64,000 nucleotides of DNA. Origin: Euglena gracilis (Eukaryota > Euglenida > Euglenophyceae > Euglenales). The notes beneath the pieces were generated by a model. That model searched no databases, was not told the origin of the DNA, and saw only the letters and a list, made by a program, of their open reading frames with translations. The stretch lies in assembly GCA_039621445.1 (NCBI GenBank), contig CP154957.1, forward strand, positions 17,616,595 through 17,680,594. The letters are read 5' to 3'. The position numbers and the translations under genes were made by a program. The number at the start of each line of letters is the position of its first letter. Positions within the stretch are counted from its first letter, which is position 1. Shown here piece after piece: positions 23,578 through 33,894 of this stretch.

Positions 23578-26500
23578 ATGGAAATGTCGGATTGGAAAGC
23601 AATCCCTTTGATGCAGTTTCAGTGTTCAGAAGGTGGTTCAGGAAAGACGACCACTTTCGTCCTTGGTCGCAAAAAGGAAGCTTCCAACTAAATGGCTGCA
23701 TTTTTTTGGACCCCCCTGATCCAACTATATGCCCCCCCAGATCATATAATTGGATCAGGGGTGTCCAATTTTTTGTGTGTTATTGATGGAATAGGGTTAG
23801 GGTTAGGATCTAGGCCTAACTCTAGGCCTAACGTATGGATTAGTGACAGGTGTGTGCGTTTGGCCTAAAGTTAGGCCGAAGTCTTCTTCTCCCCAACCCT
23901 ATTCCATCAATAATCCAAAAAAAATTCCCTGACCCCCTGATCCAACTATATGCCCCCCCGGGGGGGCATATAGTTAGAGGTGGCCATATACACGCATATA
24001 AACATATGCATATATGTATACACACACACACACACACATATATATACATATATATATGTGTGTGTGTGTGTATGCCCAACAGGGTTAGGGTTAGGTTTAG
24101 GGTTTGTCAGTCCACATGGCCTGTGCCCAAACCAGTGTCAAGTTTAGTACCCCCCGTAGGGGGGACCACACTTGCCATGCGTGTGCGTGTGTGTGTGCAC
24201 TGGGCAAACCAACACACGATGACTGCACGTCGTTGGGGCTAAAGCGGAGGAACGTTCCATTTAGGGCATTAGGGGCATTGGGGTGACTTCCTTCTTCGAA
24301 GGCAAACCTTACCCATGACTATAAAAAGCTATACTCTGACATCTGCATTTTTATTATCTTGTTGACAGAAAGCGGAAATCATGAGAAATCAACGGGAAAT
24401 ACAAACAAAACGGGAGCAAACAGGTTTCGACAGCTGCCTTGTTTCGGGGGGGGGGGGTAGTGCCTGAAACAGAAAGAAACATCAGAAGAAATCCATAATG
24501 AAGGAAAAAGAATACATGCAGGCCACGGGATCTGTCACCCCTGGATAGGAGTGTAGCTTCCCGAGATGGAGCGAGGGAAGTGTGCCGCACATATGGACTC
24601 TTCTGATGGAAGGCAGGTCCGGATCTTTAACGTACAGAATTTGGGGCACACTCCCCTCTGTGGAAGTGCTCCGCCCAGCTGTGATATCTGCTGGCCTTTG
24701 TGTCCAAGTGGGAGAGATAGGATCCCAATCCGGGGTTCTTTCAGGGTCTTCTGCACTATCGAGGTCCGAAACATACTTGTAGTTAGTGCGCCGCGGCGTC
24801 CATGCCGCGGCGCCAAGAAACTTCACGTGGTGGTCGAGGCACAGACAACTGTTTTTTGGAACATTTTACGAGGTGCAAATTTAGCAATGCTCCTTTCACC
24901 TGTTTTTCACTTCTCAGTCAACACAGAGAAAGCATCAAGGAGGACAGATAGGGGGAGGAAGCATCAAGCCTGAAAGGACGTATTCATGGCACCGAAAACC
25001 TGTTCATTAGTGCCGCGACGGTCGTGGCGCAAACTTCAAAAATTGCCGCGGCAGTCGCGGCACAAACTTAAAAAATTGCCGCGGCGGTCACGGCACAAAC
25101 CTCAAAAATTGCCGTGGCGGTTGTGGCACAGCCGGTTGAAAAAAAATTTTCCACGTTGGTCGCGGCACATATAAACATTTTTTTCCAGTCGCACTAACTA
25201 CAAGTCTGGTCCGAAATGGACAAATATGGCAACCTGTGGAGAAACAACAAGCAGGAAAAGATGCATCATATTATTCTTAAGAAAAAAGACCAAACTCAGC
25301 ATCACTACGAAAAAAAAAAAACAACAAATACATATCTATACCTAAATATACATACTATCTTTACGTTTGAATAAATAACCACCCTCACTCAATAAATTAG
25401 TTTTCTTTTAAAGAATGCATTTCATTTTTTAAAGATGGCATATGACGTGTAATAAAAATCACGTGTGTGCATTGTTTGTTATGCTTTGTATTATCATATG
25501 TATTATAGATATTACATATTACATGTGTGTGTGTGCGTGTGCATCAGGCTTTGCTTTAAATTGGGTAATGGCAGGGTCACTGTAAGAAGCATGCTCCAAA
25601 TGACACAGGGTGCAAGGCAATAAATACACACCATTGTAAGTGAAATTTCTGGAAAGTGCAAGGGGGTGGAAACCGCACGATTTTTTAATAGAACAAAAAA
25701 GCACGAAAAAAAGATCAAAAAATCACGAATGCGGGGACCCCAAAAAATGACCAAAAAATGACCCCCAAAAAGCATAATTCCAGCTGGGTTGGCTTTTCTC
25801 AGCCAAAATTTCGAGGTGAAAACCCAAAAACCACCACGAAAATGCCATTTTGTGCCATTTTTGACTCATACCAGAAAATATTCTGTCCAGCCCAGCTCAG
25901 AGGCTGGAAAATTTGGGATGGAAAAAGGCTGCTGGCTAACACTCCGACCTGGGGTTGAACCGGGTTGCAAAAAATCCAACTCAAAAATTTCCCAAAAACT
26001 GCGAACTACACAAAAAATCGATTCTTTGGCCAAAAAAAATGTCCTGGACAGCCTTTTTCTGACCCATTATCGCCCATTTGTGACCCATTTTTGCCCGTTT
26101 TCGGCCCATTTTTGCACCCCGAAAGTGAAAAATCCGTTACCATCCAGCCGCCCTGCTGGAAACAAATAAAACTCGTTGAGGGGAGGAGGGGGGTCCGGGG
26201 CTGGAAAAAGGCTGCTGGCTGGCTGGACCCCCCTCGGGGGTGGTGTCAATTTTTTTCCCTTCAGCTACGCCCTGTCCCCTCTGGCTAGAAGATGTGATCA
26301 CTTGACCTATTCTGGTGACTAATCGTGATAATACTTTGAAAGCGGCAAATGAACGCCACGTGCTGCCAGTGTGCCAGACCTTTTCACGCTGAGCAGGAGT
26401 TGAGGCAGCTCGTTGAAGCGGATGGGCTTCTGGAGGAAAGCGTCGAAGCCTGCCTCGAGGCACTGGCCGTGGACCAACCCCTCCGGGGCAGGAAACTTCT

Positions 26501-29500
26501 TGAGGAATTGCGGGCTGGAAAAAAGGAGCCTGGGGGGCCTTGGACTCCCTGGGGGAAGGAACTGAGAGGCTGTCCAGCCGTCTGTCGGGCTGGGCGGTAC
26601 ATTAGCTGGAATCCAATCCAGCCCAACAAAAAGGACCCGATTCCAGCTGGTTTCACTTCAAGAAGAGGTGAATTATTATTCTAAAGACCTTTGGCTGGAC
26701 TGGCTGGCTCACATAGACCCAATTTCATTTCAGTTGACCGGGGGGGGGGGGGGCACAGCCAGCCAGCAGAGATGCTGGTTGGGAAAAAAAAGGATACTGC
26801 TGAGATGGAGATTCATTCAGCCTAAGAAATCCCCTGCTCCGGGGTGGACGAGGCAGCCACCAGGTACGGGCCTTGGGGCGGAGGCCCGGGGGCACCTCCT
26901 GCTCCGGCGATGGGGAGAGCCCGGAGGGAGACAGACCAGGCCCGGGGCCCCCGGGGGCAGGGCCCGCACTTGGCGGGCGGCGGCCAGGCCGTCCAGCACC
27001 GGCATCTGGAGGTCCAGGATGGCGACGTCGTAGGCGGTGGCGCGGATGGCCTCCACCGCCTGCAACGCCGGGAGAAGGAGAATATGACAGGCGCACGGGA
27101 CCGTTCCCCCCACCAACACAAACCCGTACTGTTTCCACGTCGTGTGCGGCGCGGACTGAAACTGCGCGGGGCAAAAACCACAAGAAAGAGTGCGAGAAAT
27201 TTCGATGGTGATAATTTTTCAGCGGCGCGTGGAAAATGATGCTGTGATGTGATGGTCAGTGATGGTCCTTTCTCGCTGGTAATGAAGATTTTAAATAAAA
27301 CAGCAACTCCGATTCCCAAAAAAATGGCCAAAATGGAATATTGGTTGCCAAGTTTTTTTACCTTGCTTGATTGGGAAAACTTGATTTTGGATCCTTTCTG
27401 GATATGTGGTCTGCTGTAGACTCAGGTGTATCGTCAAAAACAACCCAGGAAGTTAAATCAAACCAGCACTGGGTCTCACCCCAGTTGTACAATCCTTTGA
27501 GAAGAAACAAGGATAAAAATTGGGAAACCACCTTGATTTTTCCACTGTACTTTTTCTATATCCTCAGAAACAAGGTGCTGGCTGGACCCCTCCCCCCAGG
27601 GGGTGGGGGTCCAGGGGGGGGGGGGCAGCCAGCTGGCAGCTGGACCCAGTGGGTTTCCCCAAAAGAGGCAAAAAAAAGCCAAAACTCAGCTGGGACGGGG
27701 ATTATTTCAGCCAAATTTTGGAGGTGAAACCCCAAACACCCTCAAAAACAGCCGTTTTTGGCAATGTTTTGACCACTTTGTGCCGAGAAATCTTTCGGTC
27801 CAGCTGGATTTTGCCGGGCTCACCCAAACTTTATTTCGGTGGAACCCCAGGGGGTCCCAGATGCAAGGTGTCTGGGAGATGCTGGCTGGAAAAAAGATAA
27901 ACCCCCCCAAATAATACCCCTCGGGGTATTATTTTTTCGCCCGAAGTCCCAACCCGAGGGGGGGGGGGGTATTATTTGAGGGGGGTATTAATACCCAAAA
28001 ATTTCGAAAATTTTCGAAGTCCCGTAGGAGCCAAAATAGCGCCAAAATCCTCCTTTGGGGTCATTTTTTGTGCTTTCCTCTGAAATTTACCATTTTTTAT
28101 TTTTCGTGATTTGTTGTCAGAAAACTAACATTTTCAGGTCAAAATTCAGGCCTTCGGCCCAAAACCGGGGGGGGGGGGGTATTATTTCGGTCCCCGAAGT
28201 CAGACCCCAAATACTACCCCCACCGGGGGGGGGGGGTAGTTTTTGGGGGGGTATTATTTGGGGGGGGGGATTATTTGGGGGGAGGGTTTACCCGGGGTAG
28301 GGTGCCCTTCAGCTTTAGAAAAACCCTGGGCCCAGCACTTCCATGGTCTTCTCTGGGAAGAGAGGCAGACCCGAAAGCTGTGTAACGGAACCGGCAGGGG
28401 TGGAAACAATGCACCTCTGCACCATTTTCACAGACGTCCACCACGCAATCCAGGTACTTCAAGAACCCCACCAACACCACTCGGTTGACCTTGACGTCGA
28501 GCCCAGGGACCGTGTGGCACACGGAGCACCCAAACCAATGGCACGTCCCACTCGGCGGCACCTGATTTGACACACGGTTGGCGATGGGGCACGCAACGGG
28601 TCCCTGGCCGTCAGCCACCAGCACCCGCAGCCCTGCCAGCTCTTTCGGGCTGTCCCACTGGGGGGAGAGGGGCAGCGGGGCAGGCAGGAGCGGCCGCCCC
28701 GCCCACAGCGCCTCCAAATGCCTCCGCAGGCGGCGCTGGGACACCACGGCGGGCAGCACGAATGCCGGCGTGGAGACTCCCACTGGTGGGCTGGCGTCGC
28801 CCACCGGGGCCATGCCACTGCCACCAAAGAGGGGAGACCCTGACAGAACAACAATATTTTTTTGGTTTACGAACAATTTTACTATTCATTTTAATAATTA
28901 CAATAATTATTGTAATACCAAAATTATAATACAATAATTTAATTTACTATTCATTTTTTTTAAAAAAAATCCTAATTACTCATGAATTCAGTGGAAAGAA
29001 TTAGTTCGTGTCCGTCAGTGGCATGCGCAGTGCCCAGGGGACCGGCCACTCCTCTGGCAATCCCAGTGGCTTCCCGGCCACCAGCACCAGGTCGCAGTTC
29101 GGGGGCAAATCCCCAACCGTCGGTGAGGGGCTGTGGTGGACCTACGAACCAGGGCAGCGTAGGAGTGCCGAGGCGTCAGAAGTGTCTCCACTGAGCCCCG
29201 TGCCGTCAGCAAACTGGTGCCTGCCGTCGCCGCTGTCATTTTTAATACTTCTACAATCCTGACCTGCGATTGGAGGTGCACAATCCAAATCGGAGACGTC
29301 AGTCTCACGGAACATAAACACAAGGGGAATATAGACCAGCGTAACCGTAACAACAACATGTCAGTTAAAGAACAGGGGGTGTTAAGCCAATTTCTCAGGA
29401 CCTGCCGACCTGTAATAAAATTAATTTGATAATTTCCCAAATGTGTTTACCTACCCCTCCTTTTGTCTGTGTGTGTGTGTGCATAGAGAAACCTTCAACT

Positions 29501-32500
29501 GCAAGGACTCCAGGTGGCGCTGCAGCAGCGTGGCCCGCGCCGGCCGGTCGTCCACGAGCAGCACACTACCACCGGGGAAGCCCCGGGCCGGGGTGGGGCG
29601 GAGGGGGACGGCGGCGGTGAAGTGGAAGGCGCTGCCCTCCCCCACGGTGGACTCCAGCCACAGCCGCCCGCCCATCGCCTCCGCCAGCATGCGGCTGATG
29701 GCGAGGCCCAGCCCCGTGCCTCCGTGCGTCCGCGTCACGCTGGCGCTGCCCTGCGGAATCGCAGCAATCTGATGTTTGAAAAATGCATTAAATATGTCAA
29801 AACAGTGTGCATACGGAATCCCAACAAAAAGGTCCCACACAATGGAGCTCAATCCATCAACATGGATTTTGGCAATCGAAATATGCACATCAGTTGAATG
29901 TTGAATGTACCATGCATACAATTTTGGCTGGATTACCAATTATTCATTTATAAAGAGATACTTTTCAAATTTCATCGCAATAGAAAACATCGCACAAAAC
30001 AACATAAACATGCAACCGACTTCACTGAGCATCTAAGAACCTGGAGACAAAAGAGACCGATACCACTGTGGTGATCCCCGCACCGAACAGTTTCGGAGCA
30101 CCAGAAACGTTGGAGAACACCTGCAAGTACGGCTCGAAAAGCAACTGCATCGCATCTGGCGAGACCCCCGGTCCGGTGTCCCGCACCGTGAACTGTACGC
30201 AGCCCAGTCCAGTGCTGCCAGGGTCCGTATCCGGCAGCAGCTGCACGGACAGCATCACAGAGCCCTGGGTCGTGAACTTCAGGGCGTTGGACAGCAGGTT
30301 GAGCAGCACCTGCTTGAGGCGGTGGGGGTCCCCGACCACCTCCGCGTCCTGTACACGACAATGAGGACATGCCGGAACGCGCGCGCATACACAGACAGAA
30401 AGAAAGACTCACAGGGAATGTGGTCCACTCTCACTGAAGCGACACCCGTCCCACTTCAAAACCTGTTTGCAATTCTCTAGACGTGCAGACCACACTACCC
30501 CACACACACACACGTATTCTCAAATTGGAAACGATCCCACCAATCCAGTTTTTTTTTGAAAAAGATGGACTATAGCCTGACAGCACACACAAACACACAC
30601 GCACGCACGCACGCACCGTCGCCATCTCGTAGCCCAGCTCCACATCCCGGGGCTTTCGGTCCACGGGCAGCATGGCCATCGCCTCCTCCACGCACTCCCG
30701 CAGGTCGAAGGGCAGCCGCTCCAGCTCCACCCGCCCCGCGTCCAGCTTGGCGAAGTCCAGGATCTGGTTCACCGTCTGCAAGTTGTGCTCCGCGCTGGCC
30801 GAGATGTGCCGCAGCATCTCCGACGTCTCTGCATCGGCTCTGCCATCTAGCCGGCTTTGGTGGCAGGGGTCGGTGTGAGCTGAACAATCTTTTCAACAAA
30901 GCTAATCGGAAGGGGCAGAATTTCATATTTTTGTGCCGATGCTACGAGAAATGGGAGAAGTGGGAGGGCTCAATAGTTAGCATCAACCCTTGCGACCCAT
31001 TTGTTATCTGTTTCCGACGAAATTAATTCACTATGATACAGCAAAGCAAAGGAGCAGCCCCAAGACAAGTCAAATGGGGGCTAAATTTGTCCACTAACGA
31101 CACACCAAGGTAGGCAAGGCCAAACTCTGCGCGCAGCAGGGCGGCACAGCCCAGGATGCCGTTCAGCGGGGTTCGCAGCTCATGGCTGACCTTGGCCACG
31201 AAGAGGTTCATCCGCTGCAACTCCCCGCCAGAAACGGGTGGCAGCGCGGGCCAACGGGATATACGGATTGCCACTTAACTTGAAATGATGAGTTTCTCAT
31301 TTCACTACTAACAAGTCAGGTGCGGGTAACTCAGATGTGGGACCCAGGGGAAAACCAACGGAGAAAAGTCAGCGACCCCGTCAGGGAGACAACAGCTTCG
31401 TCAGGCCACCACCCATCCCTGGTCCCCACCAGCACGGACATTGGCGTTCATGAGGTGGGCCACCTGCGAGGCGGCAGGAAAGCTCCGGTGGGAAGAGGCG
31501 GCCGGGGGCCCAGATCCGGCTCAGATCGTTAAACGTACACCGAATTCAGACAAACACACACCACAAAAGGTCCTTGAAAGAAAGCGTCACATAATTTTTT
31601 TGATCTCTCTGGTCTCTCTGCCAGCAGCTCGGCAGTGAATCAGGCCCTGTGTGGCAAGGCCATAGATTCACTTGGCGACCATGTGGGGGGGGGGGCATTT
31701 TCCTAGGCCGAAACCACCCATCCACCCACCCACTTTCTTCGCCAAACCACCTACGCACCACCCCGGGGGGGGGGGCACCCACCCAAAACCTACCCACCCA
31801 AAAAATCACCAAAATTAGCCAAAAGCCTTTTCCTTTGGCCCGGCCTTTTCCTGGACCCATGGCGCACCCTCTCCCAGTCCTGCAGTTCCAACTCACCCAT
31901 TCACCTCCCCCCACCTTTGGAGGCAGGGGTCGTCAAATGAATCTATCTAATCAGTCTATCGGACGAGCAGTGACCGACTGCATACAGCGAACTGATCTTT
32001 TGCGAGCGATTCTTTGACCCAACTTGATTCACCTAAAACCCCAGCACTTTATTAATGCCAGTCCCTTCGGAAAGCATTGCCACACACCAACGTCCCAACG
32101 AAGAAGCAGAGCGTTACGCAATCAAACACGGACAAAGACCACCTTAATGCTGTTGCCTGTTGTTCATCAACAAAAAATGGGTCTTACTGTTCTTCTCTGC
32201 CAGCCGGGTCGGGTGTGGGCTGGCATGCACTGAGATTGTGCAAATGCTACCTGGGTGGCCAGCAGTTCCAGAAGACGCTTGACCTCCGCCGGGTTGGGGG
32301 CGGTGGCGGAGTCGTCCAGCACCACCACCAAGCACCCATGGTCCTCTGGAAATAACCCAATCCAGTCACGCCCAGTCACACCCAGTCATTCCATAGGTGC
32401 GTGACCACCAGCGCGCCTACGCAGCAGTCCGTGTCGGGGAGGCGGATGGGGGCGGCGGCCCAGAAGGGGCCCGCGCCGACGGGGGCGTCCACCGGGAAGA

Positions 32501-33894
32501 CAACGGTCTCCTGCAGCCACAGCGCCCGGCGGCTGACGTCGGCGACCTTCAGCCGCGCGGCGTCGGAGAGCCCCCGGCAGACCCCGCCCGCAACCCGGAC
32601 GAGGGCCTCTGCGTGGTTGGGACGTGATTAGCCCAGGCCGTTGTTGTTGTTGGCCTCAACAGCCCGGGGTGCTGGGAGGCAGGGTTGGCTCGCAGCCGGC
32701 GGGGGGGGGGGGGTGGCAAGCGGGCGGGGCAATCTGGGGGGAGGGGGAGGTGTGTGATTACTAATTCGGCATATCGGCATAGCTATCCCGGGGATCCTTA
32801 TGGGAAGCCCCAGTCGGTTTCTAGTTTTGGAGCCGAATGACCGTTTTCTCAAAAGATTCAAGTCAGGGACACAGGGGGTACTGCCATTTGGGGTCATCTT
32901 CCACCCCTCCAAAACTGTCGATATCTGGCCCGTTCTTTAATACCCGCATGCTTTTCACACCCGTAAGGCATTTGTGTATCGAGTATTTTTTTTATAGCAA
33001 ATATCAGATAATCGGAAAGCAAACTCCCCTAGGGAATCGAGCACACATTGGGAAAAGAAGAGAGGAAATTGCGGAAACTGCGGTTAGTTCAACCATAGAA
33101 TAAAGCACTTGCGGTAGGGTCTGGATCCCACTGAGCTTTGCACAGCAGCTGTTCGGTATCATCAATCCGATGCAGGCAGCCAAAATGGTAGGAATACAAA
33201 GGCTGCCAGCTGACTTCCTCAGCGTTCACCACTGCGCATTTATTATCATACACTCCGGACTACGAAAGACGTAAGCGAAACAGCCCTGAAGATCCAAGTA
33301 TTTTATCCGTCATCTTTGTTCAGAGAACCTTTTGTGGGAAGTCATCGGGGTCCCTGATTCCAGCCGGTGTGTAATTATTCTCAAGGCGTCGAGGGGTATC
33401 AGCTATATCAATATTTTCTTTCACTTATTTTGTTTTGTGGCAAAATTGAAATCAAAAGTCATTTTTATCTTTTTTTTGCTGCAGTCGGGATAAAAATCAT
33501 CCAAGCAAAAAAAAGCGATTAAAGCAATCCAATGAATTTCTGTAATTATTTGGAGTTATTCATGACCGACGGCGATGATGCAAACAAATCCAACTCCAAC
33601 AAACAAATGGGGGATTCATGGGAGATCATCTCCATGAAAACAGGCTCCTTGGGGGAAAAAGAAACGGAATTCCCTGCCCGCGCGGAGCGGCCACCGGTTT
33701 GCCGTTGGCGAACCGTGCCACAGCCCTTAGGGCGGCCTGGGGGTCACGAGGGCGGCGCTGGCGGTGCGGCAGCAGAGGGCGGCCAGCTCCACCGCCGGGG
33801 CAAAGTGGGGGTCGGCGGCGTCGCGCAGCCCGCCGGCCCCCCGCAGACCATCGGGCCCCGCGCCGCCGTCGGTGGCCGCGGCCGGGGGACTCAT
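23265..33894 (-). CDS. Hybrid sensor histidine kinase, copy A (multi-exon gene, whole span)
   Basis: A two-component hybrid kinase split into about 13 exons on the minus strand. Its role would be autophosphorylation on His and transfer to receiver Asp in a phosphorelay. The domain order is N-terminal GAF (33894-32251), HisKA with the H-box [10 protein letters not shown] (31214-30617), HATPase with N-box [11 protein letters not shown]1 box RDTGPGVS and G2 box GGTGLGLA (30348-29600), receiver 1 (29590-29027), receiver 2 (28600-26380) and a low-complexity tail (23577-23265). No membrane segment is visible, so a soluble sensor is likely. Exon borders are mostly clean GT-AG. A 348 bp MITE lies inside the receiver-2 exon, and a one-base frame change is needed just upstream of it, so integrity is doubtful. 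The last recognised exon ends in a donor, so the gene continues to the left of it. A paralogue with the same exon order lies at 50.8-58.5 kb. Confidence 0.85.
23700..23990. repeat. Nested inverted repeats with telomere-like gggttaggg
   Basis: A perfect 19 bp inverted repeat TTATTGATGGAATAGGGTT (23780-23798) pairs with its reverse complement at 23894-23912. Its inner edges carry gggttaggg and ctaggcctaac words. Outside it, ccctgatccaactatatg occurs at 23715-23725 and again near 23935, each next to C/G tracts that fold back on themselves. The structure looks like a MITE or foldback element. No clear target duplication was found. Confidence 0.6.
24000..24110. repeat. Microsatellite followed by telomere-like repeats
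   Basis: A (TATACA)/(CA)n, (TA)n and (GT)n tract (24000-24072) is followed by agggttagggttaggtttaggg (24080-24103), a short mix of TTAGGG and TTTAGGG units. It is too short to be a telomere. It could be an interstitial remnant. Confidence 0.7.
24772..25207. mobile_element. Mutator-like MITE, 436 bp, 9 bp target duplication
   Basis: Inverted ends catacttgtagttagtgcg (24772-24790) and cgcactaactacaagtct (25190-25207) share 16 paired bases. They are flanked by an exact 9 bp direct repeat ggtccgaaa (24763-24771 and 25208-25216). A 9 bp duplication is typical of Mutator-like elements. The right half is filled by a minisatellite of hairpin units. No transposase is encoded. Confidence 0.8.
25010..25172. 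repeat. Minisatellite of ~36 bp hairpin units inside the MITE
   Basis: Four to five imperfect units of the form ttgccgcggcggtcgcggcac + aaacttcaaaa. Each contains a dyad in which gccgcg pairs with cgcggc across a short loop. A related ccgcggcgtccatgccgcggcg stem lies at the left end (24791-24812). The plus-strand frame ([13 protein letters not shown]...) is a product of the repeat, not evidence of a gene. Confidence 0.8.
26380..27059 (-). CDS. Kinase A exon: receiver 2 with phospho-Asp, interrupted by MITE
   Basis: After the acceptor cggcgttgcag (27060-27070) it encodes [20 protein letters not shown] and [14 protein letters not shown]. The phospho-accepting Asp codon is 27012-27014. [11 protein letters not shown] follows (strand 4 with the conserved Ser), but in a frame one base away. 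Beyond the inserted MITE (26489-26836) come [20 protein letters not shown] and QLLLSVKR, with the conserved Lys of the KP motif. The donor AAG/GTCTGG has its GT at 26378-26379. Removing the insertion plus one target copy joins STPE to [12 protein letters not shown], which is what paralogue B predicts. Confidence 0.85.
26489..26836. mobile_element. hAT-like MITE, 348 bp, inserted in kinase A exon
   Basis: The ends are CAGGAAACTTCTTGAGG (26489-26505) and the reverse complement of CAGGGGATTTCTTAGG (26821-26836), imperfect inverted repeats. The flanks are an exact 8 bp duplication ctccgggg (26481-26488 and 26837-26844). The uninterrupted exon in paralogue B (53179-53200) has a single copy of this site. 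Element plus duplication add 356 bp, not a multiple of three. The interior has GGCTGG words and G tracts shared with repeats near 21330, 26210 and 27560-27890. Confidence 0.87.
27560..27897. repeat. GC-rich dispersed repeat with GGCTGG ends
   Basis: A stretch bounded by gctggctgg words with a palindromic C/G tract (27580-27620) and a core ttcagccaaattttggaggtgaaa. The core is similar to tctcagccaaaatttcgaggtgaaaa near 25797-25822. It lies in the intron between the two receiver-2 exons of kinase A. Element ends could not be fixed. Confidence 0.5.
27900..28288. mobile_element. TA-flanked C/G-rich MITE, copy 1 (389 bp)
   Basis: Inverted ends AACCCCCCCAAATAATAC and GATTATTTGGGGGGAGGGTT are flanked by TA (27898-27899 and 28289-28290). 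A short core, ggtcaaaattcaggccttcggcc, matches copy 2 (53479-53850) in inverted orientation. It sits in an intron of kinase A. On the gene strand the right end reads GGGTAAACCC. A TA duplication suits Tc1/mariner (Stowaway-like) elements. Confidence 0.72.
28415..28499 (-). CDS. Kinase A exon: receiver 2 helix 1
   Basis: Encodes [20 protein letters not shown] followed by VCENGAE, the standard receiver pattern of VNRxVLxxFLxxLGCxVDVxENGxE. The donor GAG/GTGCATTG has its GT at 28413-28414. The 5' border could be at AAG/GTCAAC (28490) or a few bases earlier. The paralogous exon is at 54120-54204. Confidence 0.8.
28590..28839 (-). CDS. Kinase A exon: inter-receiver linker and first strand of receiver 2
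   Basis: Follows the acceptor ttctgtcag at 28840-28848. Encodes a Pro/Gly-rich linker, then [17 protein letters not shown] and [14 protein letters not shown], the first strand of a second receiver. The paralogous exon at 54325-54560 has VSQRRLRKQLEALWPA and [15 protein letters not shown]. The 3' border is unclear: neither copy shows an obvious GT donor in the right phase, although the next segment ([10 protein letters not shown]) must be spliced on. Confidence 0.75.
29027..29141 (-). CDS. Kinase A exon: receiver 1 middle (pseudo-receiver)
   Basis: Encodes [20 protein letters not shown], then [18 protein letters not shown]. In a receiver domain the pattern D-L-x-L-x-D places the phospho-accepting Asp five residues after the first D. 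Here that position is Ala (codon 29076-29078), as it is in paralogue B. Receiver 1 is therefore inferred not to be phosphorylated. The acceptor gttcgtag is at 29142-29149. The 3' border is approximate. Confidence 0.75.
29493..29750 (-). CDS. Kinase A exon: HATPase G2 box and start of receiver 1
   Basis: Encodes [20 protein letters not shown] (G2 box), [20 protein letters not shown] (end of HATPase_c), then [20 protein letters not shown], the first strand and helix of a receiver domain with the VDD acidic pair. The acceptor is attccgcag at 29751-29759 and the donor AAG/GTTTCTC has its GT at 29491-29492. The paralogous exon at 57039-58022 is split by a MITE. Here it is continuous, so it serves as the empty-site reference. 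Confidence 0.93.
30121..30348 (-). CDS. Kinase A exon: HATPase N and G1 boxes
   Basis: Encodes [20 protein letters not shown] followed by NALKFT (N-box, Mg-ATP binding). Further on come [20 protein letters not shown] (G1 box and F-box). The acceptor is gtacag at 30349-30354 and the donor CAG/GTGTTC has its GT at 30119-30120. The paralogous exon is at 58275-58514. Confidence 0.93.
30617..30839 (-). CDS. Kinase A exon: HisKA helix 2 and start of HATPase
   Basis: Encodes [19 protein letters not shown], then [20 protein letters not shown]. This is the second HisKA dimerisation helix with the usual NxILDFxKxxxG motif, followed by the linker into the ATP-binding domain ([15 protein letters not shown]). 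The acceptor is gatggcag upstream. The donor GTGCGTGCG runs straight into a (GTGC)n/(GTGT)n microsatellite at 30590-30616. Confidence 0.9.
31106..31214 (-). CDS. Kinase A exon: HisKA helix 1 with phospho-accepting His
   Basis: Encodes [20 protein letters not shown] followed by [14 protein letters not shown]. The H-box [10 protein letters not shown] is canonical for hybrid kinases of the HisKA (PF00512) type. The His codon lies at 31182-31184. The acceptor is gttgcag at 31215-31221 and the donor GTGTGTCG is at 31098-31105. The exon may begin a few codons earlier (GGELQ). Confidence 0.9.
31390..31535 (-). CDS. Possible linker exon of kinase A
   Basis: A GC-rich patch between the GAF and HisKA exons. 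It is open on the minus strand ([20 protein letters not shown]) and may be an exon of the linker. There is no family match that I recognise, and the splice borders are not decisive. It may equally be intronic. Confidence 0.25.
32251..32345 (-). CDS. Kinase A exon 3: end of GAF domain
   Basis: Encodes [16 protein letters not shown], then a helix [14 protein letters not shown], which is the usual last strand and helix of a GAF domain leading into the kinase linker. The acceptor tttccag is at 32346-32352. The donor CAG/GTAGCA has its GT at 32249-32250. Confidence 0.75.
32401..32608 (-). CDS. Kinase A exon 2: GAF core
   Basis: An open minus-strand frame follows the acceptor ccaaccacgcag at 32609-32620 and encodes [19 protein letters not shown], then a strand-rich segment with [19 protein letters not shown]. 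The last part matches the GAF pattern (G)APL-x-G-x-x-iGtLcv. No cofactor-binding Cys or His can be assigned, so the ligand is unknown. The 3' border is unclear: a GC donor at 32399 or GT donors a few codons earlier are possible. Confidence 0.7.
33748..33894 (-). CDS. Kinase A exon 1: start and beginning of GAF domain
   Basis: This is the probable first exon. It opens at ATG 33892-33894 ([11 protein letters not shown]...), although the frame is open further upstream. It ends [17 protein letters not shown] before a GT donor at 33747. The amphipathic [14 protein letters not shown] fits the first helix of a GAF domain. The start is chosen because upstream sequence in this frame drops in GC and loses conserved character. 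Confidence 0.55.

Noticed and set aside
24080-24105. Chromosome end
   Set aside because: Only about four telomere-like units, flanked on both sides by ordinary sequence.
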